Below, piece after piece: positions 38,928-45,663 of a stretch of 46,848 nt of DNA. The notes under the pieces were generated by a model. It had not been told where the DNA came from and did not search any database. It worked only from the letters and a program-made list of their open reading frames with translations. The stretch spans positions 1 to 46,848 of the forward strand of contig JAZQJI010000042.1 in NCBI GenBank assembly GCA_045541475.1, in the 5' to 3' direction. The DNA is from RGIG3077 sp045541475 (lineage in GTDB: Bacteria; Bacillota; Clostridia; Oscillospirales; Ruminococcaceae). The position numbers and the translations under genes were made by a program. How positions within the stretch are numbered: position 1 is the first letter of the stretch; the number at the start of each line of letters is the position of its first letter.

Positions 38928-41261
38928 ATGAAATTTGCAGACGGATTTTGGCTTAATCAGCGAGGTTATGAGGTTAACTATGCAAACCAGGCATACGAAG
39001 TAACACATGATTCTCACTCGCTTACAATACTTGCAACACCGTCAAAAATCTACCACAGAGGCATGACTTTGGGCGGTCCCAACCTTGAAATTACATTCTC
39101 TTCTCACGCAAAGGACGTTATCAAGGTAAGTATTGTTCACTACAAGGGCTTTAACGATAATGCGCCCAAGTTTGAACTTAACGAGGACTGCGGCTACACA
39201 CCTGTTATTAATGATTGTGAAAAATATGCAGAAATCATTTCGGGCAATACAAAGGCAGTTATCAGCAAGGAAGACTGGAGCGTTCAGTACTATTATAATG
39301 ATAAAAAGCTTACAGGCGGCGCATGGCGTGCAACAACACTTGTTAATGAAAGCAAGTTCCACGCACAGAAGCGTCTTGACTTGCAGGCTGATGATACTTT
39401 CTGGAGCTACCCTGCCGACGAGCATACTACATATCTGCGTGAACAGCTTACTTTAAGCGTTGGCGAATGTATTTACGGCTTTGGCGAAAAGTTTACAACC
39501 TTTGTTAAAAACGGTCAGAACGTTGAAACATGGAATTCCGACGGCGGCACCTGCTCCGAGCAGAGCTACAAGTGCATACCTTTCTATGTATCTTCAAGAG
39601 GCTACGGCGTATTTGTAAATGATTCTGACAAGGTATCCTACGAGGTTGCTTCCGATACGGTATCAAAGGTATCCTTTACAATCCCCGGCGAAAAGCTTGA
39701 ATACTTCATCATCGGCGGCGAAAATCTTACAGAAGTTCTTTCCAACTACACAACACTTACAGGCAAACCTGCGCTTCCCCCTGCATATACATTCGGTTTG
39801 TGGCTTTCCACATCATTTACAACAACTTATGATGAAGAGACTGTAACTTCCTTTATTGAAGGCATGGCACAGCGCAACATTCCCTTGCAGGTGTTCCATT
39901 TCGACTGCTTCTGGATGAAGGAATTTGAATGGACAAACTTTGAGTGGGATACACGCCAGTTCCCCGAGCCTGAAGCAATGTTGAAAAGACTTAAAGACAG
40001 AGGCCTTTCCATCAGCTGTTGGATTAACCCCTACATTGCACAGCGCAGTATTCTTTTTGCTGAAGGCATGGAAAAGGGCTATTTCATTAAAAATCTTGAT
40101 GGCAGCGTATTCCAGTGCGATATGTGGCAGCCCGGTATGGCTATTGTGGACTTTACCAATCCCGAGGCTTGCGAGTGGTTTGGCGCAAAGATAAGAAAGC
40201 TTTGCGAAATGGGCGTTAACTGCATCAAGACAGACTTTGGCGAGAGAATACCCACAAAGGTTAAGTATTTCGACGGCTCCGACCCCATCAAGATGCATAA
40301 CTACTACACACATCTTTACAACAAGACCGTATTCAATGTATTAAAGGATTTCTACGGTGAAAACGGCGCTTGCTTGTTTGCAAGAAGCGCAACCGCAGGC
40401 GGTCAGCAGTTCCCTGTTCACTGGGGCGGCGACTGCTCGGCAGAATACAGCTCAATTGCAGAAACATTAAGAGGCGGTTTGTCACTCTGCCTTTCCGGCT
40501 TTGGCTATTTCAGCCATGATATCGGCGGATTTGAAGCAACAGCTACACCTGATATTTACAAGCGTTGGTGCGCATTCGGACTTATGTCTTCTCACAGCCG
40601 TCTGCACGGAAGCACATCTTACCGTGTTCCGTGGCTCTTTGATGAAGAAAGCTGTGACGTTCTCAAGTTCTTCACAGACCTTAAGGGTAAGCTGATGCCT
40701 TATCTCTTCTCGCAGGCTGTAAAGACATCTACCGTGGGTGTTCCCATGATGCGTGCAATGGTTATTGACTATGCAAACGAACCTGCCGCTCTCTACTGCG
40801 ATAAGCAGTATATGTTTGGTGATAATCTTCTTATCGCTCCTATCATGAACGAAGAAGGTACTGCTGAGTTCTATGTTCCCGAGGGCACATGGACCGATAT
40901 CATCACAGGTGATACCGTTGAAGGCGGCAGATACATTACAAGAAAGTGCAACTACATGGAAATTCCCGCTTACGCTAAGCCCAATTCAATCATCGGCTAT
41001 GGCGATTTTAAGGGCAACTTTGAGTATGATTATGTAGAAAACGCAGAGTTTGTTATCTACAACCTTGAAGACGGCAAGAGCGCAACAACAACTGTTTATG
41101 ATAAGAACGCCAAGAAGGTGCTTGAAATTACAGCAGCTCGCAGCGGCAACACAATTACTGTAAATCACACAGTAACTGATGCTAAATTCAGCATCAAGAT
41201 TGCAAATACAGATATCTGCGTTGCAAACAGCGCAAATGGTGTTGTAACAATCACACTGTAA
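38928..41261 (+). CDS. GH31 alpha-xylosidase (YicI-like)
   Basis: Removes the non-reducing-end alpha-1,6-xylose from xyloglucan oligosaccharides (isoprimeverose units). The 777 residues comprise N-terminal beta-sandwich (about 1-270), catalytic barrel (about 275-600) and beta-domains at the C-terminus. The nucleophile Asp (about 434) is in IKTDFGERIP, the motif typical of YicI-type alpha-xylosidases rather than alpha-glucosidases; the acid/base Asp (about 501) is in WGGDCSAEYSS. No signal peptide. Start at 38928 after CGGAGG. Codon use is narrow, suggesting high expression. The substrate fits the surface GH74 enzyme encoded 7 kb upstream. Confidence 0.93.
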   Translation: MKFADGFWLNQRGYEVNYANQAYEVTHDSHSLTILATPSKIYHRGMTLGGPNLEITFSSHAKDVIKVSIVHYKGFNDNAPKFELNEDCGYTPVINDCEKYAEIISGNTKAVISKEDWSVQYYYNDKKLTGGAWRATTLVNESKFHAQKRLDLQADDTFWSYPADEHTTYLREQLTLSVGECIYGFGEKFTTFVKNGQNVETWNSDGGTCSEQSYKCIPFYVSSRGYGVFVNDSDKVSYEVASDTVSKVSFTIPGEKLEYFIIGGENLTEVLSNYTTLTGKPALPPAYTFGLWLSTSFTTTYDEETVTSFIEGMAQRNIPLQVFHFDCFWMKEFEWTNFEWDTRQFPEPEAMLKRLKDRGLSISCWINPYIAQRSILFAEGMEKGYFIKNLDGSVFQCDMWQPGMAIVDFTNPEACEWFGAKIRKLCEMGVNCIKTDFGERIPTKVKYFDGSDPIKMHNYYTHLYNKTVFNVLKDFYGENGACLFARSATAGGQQFPVHWGGDCSAEYSSIAETLRGGLSLCLSGFGYFSHDIGGFEATATPDIYKRWCAFGLMSSHSRLHGSTSYRVPWLFDEESCDVLKFFTDLKGKLMPYLFSQAVKTSTVGVPMMRAMVIDYANEPAALYCDKQYMFGDNLLIAPIMNEEGTAEFYVPEGTWTDIITGDTVEGGRYITRKCNYMEIPAYAKPNSIIGYGDFKGNFEYDYVENAEFVIYNLEDGKSATTTVYDKNAKKVLEITAARSGNTITVNHTVTDAKFSIKIANTDICVANSANGVVTITL

Positions 41262-41287
41262 TGTATTATTATATAGTATATGCTTTA

Positions 41288-41325
41288 AAGCCCGTAAGGA
41301 TAATACCTTGCGGGCTTGCTTTGTG
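41288..41325 (+). terminator. terminator of the GH31 gene
   Basis: AAGCCCGTAAGG pairs with CCTTGCGGGCTT around ATAATA, followed by GCTTTGT. Confidence 0.8.
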
Positions 41326-41327
41326 TA

Positions 41328-41356
41328 TTGACATATTTTGTATCAGAGTGTATAAT
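41328..41356 (+). promoter_or_regulatory. promoter of the 41394 gene
   Basis: TTGACA (41328-41333), 17-bp spacer, TATAAT (41351-41356). It begins within a few bases of the GH31 terminator. Confidence 0.9.
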
Positions 41357-41393
41357 TTGTTTGTAAATATTAGTAGCAAAGGGAGAGATATCT

Positions 41394-41963
41394 GTGAAAG
41401 GCAAAGCTTTTAAAATCATAAAAATTGCTGTACCTGCGGTGCTTATTTTTGCTGTTGTGGTGTATTGCTTAATGTGGTATGTGCATTACAAGCGTTTTGA
41501 TAAGTTTGACGAAAATTATCTGCTGTTTTCGAAACAGGATAATCAATCAAATTATTACAATGAGGAAAACGGATTTAGCTACAACGTTGAACGGCCTAAA
41601 TTCTTTGGTGATAAGGACGAGCTGATGGGAAGTCTTTACGTAATGAATTCGCCGGAAAAATTAGGCGATATTAAAACTACTGAGGATTCCTATTCGGTTT
41701 CTGTCATTATAAAACCGCAGCTTTTCGGCGGATACGAGGTGCAGTTTGAGATAATACAAGCGGTTAACATCAGATATCTTGAAACGGTCGGATATCACAC
41801 CGCCGATTTTGAAAATGTCTGCAACGTGACTTTTGATGAAAATTTGAAGATTGACAAAGATGCCACACAGGAACAAAAGGAACAATTTGAGCAGTTTTAT
41901 GATTTGATAACGCAATACTGTCAAGAAATTGATAAGGTATGGGATATATTCGAGCTTGAGTAA
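41394..41963 (+). CDS. hypothetical membrane-anchored protein
   Basis: The 189-residue protein starts with GTG after AAAGGGAG. It has a basic N-terminus, one membrane segment (about 9-29), and a soluble, acidic outer part rich in Tyr, Phe and Glu. No signal-peptidase site is evident, so it probably stays anchored. I do not recognise a family. It is the first gene behind a consensus promoter and may be co-transcribed with the small zinc-ribbon gene 34 bp downstream. Confidence 0.65.
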   Translation: MKGKAFKIIKIAVPAVLIFAVVVYCLMWYVHYKRFDKFDENYLLFSKQDNQSNYYNEENGFSYNVERPKFFGDKDELMGSLYVMNSPEKLGDIKTTEDSYSVSVIIKPQLFGGYEVQFEIIQAVNIRYLETVGYHTADFENVCNVTFDENLKIDKDATQEQKEQFEQFYDLITQYCQEIDKVWDIFELE

Positions 41964-41997
41964 AGTTGTAAAAACACAAAAACAGTGAGGTTTGAGC

Positions 41998-42342
41998 GTG
42001 AACGGACAAAATCTTACCAAAGAGGAAATAAAAGCTATTAAGCGTGGGCGTGCTTACCGCAATTGGAACAAACAGACAACGCTTGTTATTGTTGCGTTTT
42101 TTGTGTGGATTTTTATTGCAATTCCACTTGGACACATAAATACAGCAACGAGAGTTATAGTTACCATAGTTACGTTGGCTGTTGTTGCAGTTGAGTTTTA
42201 TACGCTTACTATTGCAAGCTGGAAATGTCCTGAATGTAAGAAAATGCTGCCATGCAAAAGTGTGGTTGGCGGGACTGCATCGTTTTGTATGCCGCAACTT
42301 GTAAAAGAATGTCCGCATTGCAGGGCGGATTTGACAAAATGA
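41998..42342 (+). CDS. small membrane protein with a zinc-ribbon tail
   Basis: About 114 residues. A basic cytoplasmic N-terminus is followed by two membrane helices (about 30-48 and 52-73). The C-terminal zinc-ribbon-like segment has CPECKK and, about 30 residues later, CPHC. The start is placed at GTG 41998 because GAGG lies 7 nt upstream; the TTG at 41992 is too close to it. Function unknown. Confidence 0.6.
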   Translation: MNGQNLTKEEIKAIKRGRAYRNWNKQTTLVIVAFFVWIFIAIPLGHINTATRVIVTIVTLAVVAVEFYTLTIASWKCPECKKMLPCKSVVGGTASFCMPQLVKECPHCRADLTK

Positions 42343-42429
42343 TTTTGAATGTGAGAATTTGAAATTGTTTGATTGTTTGGATTTCTCACACATAAATAGT
42401 ATATCAAGAAAAGGGAGAGGTAAAATATT

Positions 42430-42735
42430 ATGATAAAGCATATTGTAATGTTTAAATTTAGGGAAGAGGCAGAGGGTTGCACAAAGCAGGAGAATATCGC
42501 TAAGGCTTTGGTGCGAGCAAAGGAAATGAACGAGAAAATTGAGTGCAGAATTTCTATAAAGCCGTATGTAAACGCAAAATCTTCAGATGATCGCAATTAT
42601 GATTTTGTTTTGATGTGCGAGTTTGAAAGCATTGCACAGCTTGAAGAATACAAGGTGCATCCTGTTCACGTTGCGTTTGGTAAATTTATTACACCTTTGC
42701 GTGAAACACGTGCGTGCATTGACTACGAGGTGTGA
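42430..42735 (+). CDS. Dabb (stress-responsive A/B barrel) domain protein
   Basis: The 101-residue protein is a single dimeric alpha-beta barrel domain: IKHIVMFKFREEA at the start, YDFVLMCEFESIAQLEEYKVHPVH in the middle. Some relatives are enzymes or stress proteins; most have no known role. Ribosome site GGGAGAGG. It ends 6 bp before the CapA-like gene, so the two are co-transcribed. Confidence 0.88.
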   Translation: MIKHIVMFKFREEAEGCTKQENIAKALVRAKEMNEKIECRISIKPYVNAKSSDDRNYDFVLMCEFESIAQLEEYKVHPVHVAFGKFITPLRETRACIDYEV

Positions 42736-42741
42736 TCAGCT

Positions 42742-43956
42742 GTGAATTTTAAACTGATAAAAGTATTTACGTTATGCACTTGTTGTGTTATGATGGCGTC
42801 GTGCTCAAAAATTGACCACAGCGTTAATGAGTCTGCGGTGCAATCACAGACAAGCAATACGACAGCGGTTACAACAGTGCCAACAACGGCGCAAACAACA
42901 ACTGTAACAACCACAACTACCGCACCGCCGATTGTTGAATATACAACGCACTTTTTTGGAGCGGGGGATAACCTTATCCACTCTTCAATATACAATCAGG
43001 CGCATGACAGGGCGCAGGACGGAACTTACGATTTTGATTACGCCTACGAAAATATTGCGCACCTTATTCCGCAGACGGGCGTTAGATTTTTAAATCAGGA
43101 AACGCTTGTGTGCAACGATATGTTTGAGCCTTCAACTTATCCGTGTTTTAATTCGCCCACACAACTTGGCGATAAAATGATAGATTTGGGCTTTAACGCT
43201 TTTTGTATGTCTAACAATCATGTGCTTGATAAAGGTGAAAGCGGTTTGCTGTATGCGCTTGATTATTGGGATAGCAGAAATCAGCTTGCTTTTGGTGCTT
43301 ACAGAAATGTTGAGGATATGGAAAATATCCGCACGATGAATGTTGACGGCATAACCTTTGCGTTTGTGGCATTTACCGAGCATACAAACGGTATAAATAT
43401 TCCGTCGGGCTCTGAAATTCAGGTTATATATACAGCGAATGAGGAGATGATGAAATCGCAGATAGAAATGGCGGATGCTGTTTCCGATGTAGTTGTGGTT
43501 TCGGCGCATTGGGGCGTGGAAAATTCCAATATCGTAACTGACGCACAGCGAAATCTTGCGCAGAATTTTGTTGATTGGGGCGCAGATATTGTAATGGGTA
43601 CTCACCCGCACACCATACAAACGGTTGAATGGCTTGAAACCGATAACGGCGGCGATGCAATTGTTTTTTACAGCTTGGGCAATTTTATTTCGGCACAGTC
43701 TTACAGCAATTTAATGGTGGGTATGCTTGCCGATTTTGATGTTACATATAACATTGAAAGTGATACTACTTATATAGATAATGTAAAAGCAATACCGATT
43801 GTTACACATTACGATGGCAGTTACCGTAATGTGCGGGTTTATCCCAGAGAAAATTACACAGATGAGCTTGCAAATGCTCATGGCGTGGATATTTCTCTTG
43901 AATATGTAGATAACCTTGTTGCTGAGATAGTACCGCAGGAATTTCTTGAAAATTGA
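42742..43956 (+). CDS. CapA-family lipoprotein
   Basis: The 404-residue protein starts with GTG and has a lipoprotein signal (MMASC, Cys near 21) and a Thr-rich linker (about 40-63). A metallophosphatase-like CapA domain (about 68-395) follows, with GAGDNLIHSSIY, LNQET, SNNHVLDKG, SAHWGVE and GTHPHTIQ. Family members act in poly-gamma-glutamate capsule synthesis or related surface-polymer work. No capB or capC is nearby, so it is probably a stand-alone relative. It follows the Dabb gene closely. No clear terminator was seen before the cellulosomal promoter at 44036. Confidence 0.88.
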   Translation: MNFKLIKVFTLCTCCVMMASCSKIDHSVNESAVQSQTSNTTAVTTVPTTAQTTTVTTTTTAPPIVEYTTHFFGAGDNLIHSSIYNQAHDRAQDGTYDFDYAYENIAHLIPQTGVRFLNQETLVCNDMFEPSTYPCFNSPTQLGDKMIDLGFNAFCMSNNHVLDKGESGLLYALDYWDSRNQLAFGAYRNVEDMENIRTMNVDGITFAFVAFTEHTNGINIPSGSEIQVIYTANEEMMKSQIEMADAVSDVVVVSAHWGVENSNIVTDAQRNLAQNFVDWGADIVMGTHPHTIQTVEWLETDNGGDAIVFYSLGNFISAQSYSNLMVGMLADFDVTYNIESDTTYIDNVKAIPIVTHYDGSYRNVRVYPRENYTDELANAHGVDISLEYVDNLVAEIVPQEFLEN

Positions 43957-44035
43957 TAGCCTTGTGATATTCAACAAAACGCGCTCTCTCAAATCATACA
44001 TATAGCACAAAAATCAGGCGGGTTTAAAATAAATC

Positions 44036-44064
44036 TTGACAAACAAGGTGCGGTGAATTATAAT
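44036..44064 (+). promoter_or_regulatory. promoter of the cohesin-dockerin gene
   Basis: TTGACA (44036-44041), 17-bp spacer, TATAAT (44059-44064): a strong consensus promoter. Confidence 0.9.
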
Positions 44065-44070
44065 TATGTT

Positions 44071-44212
44071 AATAGTCAGAAACTGTCGCCAGAATACGCC
44101 GCTGACGATGTTCTGAGAATGACCCGGTATATTGGCATGACTAAGGTCGGCTAACTTTGTTCATGCTTATATATAACATTATTGATTAATAATCATGTGG
44201 AGGTTTTTTGGT
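44071..44212 (+). ncRNA. structured 5' leader of the cohesin-dockerin gene
   Basis: About 140 nt between the start site and the gene. Possible pairings: TAGTCA (44073-44078) with TGACTA (44138-44143), enclosing CAGAA/TTCTG (44090-44094/44111-44115) and CCGG/TTGG (44123-44134). GCATGA (44135-44140) can instead pair with TCATGC (44161-44166), which excludes the outer helix. No known riboswitch class recognised. Confidence 0.4.
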
Positions 44213-45058
44213 ATGAAACTAAAAAAATTAGTTTCGGGTGTCCTCGCATGCGCACTTTCTGCAACAATGCTTTCAGCATTTGCAACAACTGCTAATGCAG
44301 CAGGTACAGTTGGAATTACTGTTGGTAGCGCAACTGTTGGCGCAGGCGAAACATTTTCCGTTGATGTGAATCTCACCAGCATACCTACCGGTGGTGTTAA
44401 TGCACTTGAATTTGCTGTTGGTTACGACAGCTCTGCAATCACAATCACATCTGTTACAGCAGGTGCAATTGCAGATCCTAACGGTGCTGCCGCTGCCGAG
44501 CTTGCCCTTAATTCCGATCTTGCGAATTCAATGGTAAGCGGTTCTTCTTACTCATGCCTTGATTATGCAATTCTTGATGATCAGGTTTCAATCACATGGG
44601 TAACAGCTCTTGAAGATTCAAATTACTGGTTGAATACAACCGGTGTTCTCTGCACAATCACCGGTACTGTTGCTGATAACGCAAGCGGTACTTATGATTT
44701 GAGCGTTGAGTCTATTTATCGTGAAACATACTCCGGTTCCGGTGTATACAATTCTTCAATGTACTTTGCTACTGTTGATGCTGATCTTAATGCAACATAC
44801 CACACAGCAAATGGTACAGACGGCAAAATCACAATCTCTTCCGCTACTATGTACGGTGACGTTAACCTTGATGGTAAAGTAAACGCAATGGATGCTACAC
44901 TTACTGCAAGAAGCGCAATCGGCACCTACACACTTTCTGCTGAAGGCAAGATTAACGCTGACGTTAACGGCGATGGCAAGGTAAACGCAATGGATGCTAC
45001 TCTTATTGCAAGATATGCTGTTAAGGCTATCACATCCTTCCCCGTTCAAAATGCTTAA
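44213..45058 (+). CDS. cohesin-dockerin protein (ScaC-like adaptor scaffoldin)
   Basis: Probable adaptor that docks to a scaffoldin and in turn binds dockerin-bearing enzymes. The 281 residues comprise a signal peptide (about 1-30, ending ANA), one cohesin-like beta domain (about 31-190; TVGAGETFSVDVNLTSIP, LEFAVGYDSSAITIT) and a C-terminal dockerin (about 208-275) with two calcium-binding repeats, DVNLDGKVNAMDATL and DVNGDGKVNAMDATL. One cohesin plus one dockerin, just before a multi-cohesin gene, is the arrangement of scaC-scaA in R. flavefaciens. The start follows TGGAGG. Secreted. Confidence 0.88.
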   Translation: MKLKKLVSGVLACALSATMLSAFATTANAAGTVGITVGSATVGAGETFSVDVNLTSIPTGGVNALEFAVGYDSSAITITSVTAGAIADPNGAAAAELALNSDLANSMVSGSSYSCLDYAILDDQVSITWVTALEDSNYWLNTTGVLCTITGTVADNASGTYDLSVESIYRETYSGSGVYNSSMYFATVDADLNATYHTANGTDGKITISSATMYGDVNLDGKVNAMDATLTARSAIGTYTLSAEGKINADVNGDGKVNAMDATLIARYAVKAITSFPVQNA

Positions 45059-45076
45059 TTATTGAAGAACATTTTT

Positions 45077-45117
45077 AAAGACTTGTAAATGCTTTTGCAT
45101 TTGCAAGTCTTTTTTTG
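45077..45117 (+). terminator. terminator of the cohesin-dockerin gene
   Basis: AAAGACTTGTAAATGC pairs with GCATTTGCAAGTCTTT (16 bp, one wobble, 4-nt loop), followed by TTTTT. Confidence 0.92.
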
Positions 45118-45253
45118 TGCAAAAAAAATGCCGAAAAATATACCAAAAGTAATAGTTTGACTAAAAGTTTAATTTCGTCAAAAACCGCTTGGTAAAAATC
45201 AACAAAGCACAATTGATAAATCTGTGAATTTATACAAATCGTGGCTTTCTCTA

Positions 45254-45282
45254 TTTACATTTGACAAAACATATACTATAAT
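45254..45282 (+). promoter_or_regulatory. promoter of the scaffoldin gene
   Basis: TTTACA (45254-45259), 17-bp spacer, TATAAT (45277-45282). A TTGACA at 45261 is only 10 bp from this -10 and so is not its partner. Confidence 0.7.
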
Positions 45283-45288
45283 TGTAAA

Positions 45289-45663
45289 TGTGAGAAATTG
45301 TAACTTTGGAATAGTTATCATCTCACAAAAAAAGATTTTTTGTCAACTAAATGTGTATATATTGTGAAGTTCAAAACTGCTTACATACCAAGAGCTTTGC
45401 TTATATAATTATCTGCGAAGGCGGGGTATGCGAAAACGGCAAATGCTGAAAAAATCGGCAAAAAGCCCGCAATTCCGCACAAAAAATCTGTTTATGCACA
45501 ATCGGCACGGCGTAACAAAGCCGATTGACGTCAGCACCGAAAATTTAGCCGGTTGGAAGTGCTGGGCAGCAATTTGTACGGATATCGGCAGACCGCATTC
45601 ACAGGGCAAAAAACAACTATCTCTAATGTTCCGGTAAAAGCCCGGAAAGAAAGGAAAAACGCA
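45289..45663 (+). ncRNA. long 5' leader of the scaffoldin gene
   Basis: About 375 nt. It begins at once with a stem GTGAGA/TCTCAC (45290-45326) enclosing TAACT/AGTTA. An AT-rich hairpin follows near 45326-45344, then GCGGG/CCCGC around 45420-45476, CAATCGGC/GCCGATTG (45499-45527) and CCGG/CCGG near 45631-45646. It also contains a 69-codon open frame. Such a 5'-end stem may stabilise the mRNA; regulation is inferred. Confidence 0.4.
45428..45637 (+). CDS. possible 69-codon basic upstream ORF
   Basis: ATG at 45428 follows AAGGCGGGG, the same kind of site seen before the TTG starts of gpr and ylxM. The frame ends 26 bp before the scaffoldin. The product would be very basic (MRKRQMLKKSAK...), with no signal peptide or known motif. 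Arg codons CGA, CGG and CGC are unlike the neighbours, and the frame overlaps predicted RNA stems. It may be a leader ORF or a chance frame. Confidence 0.25.
   Translation: MRKRQMLKKSAKSPQFRTKNLFMHNRHGVTKPIDVSTENLAGWKCWAAICTDIGRPHSQGKKQLSLMFR

Noticed and set aside
45600..45610. CACAGGGCAAA as the start of a c-di-GMP (GEMM) riboswitch
   Set aside because: The 5' motif matches, but the downstream GACGCAAAGCC element and enclosing stem are absent before the gene starts.
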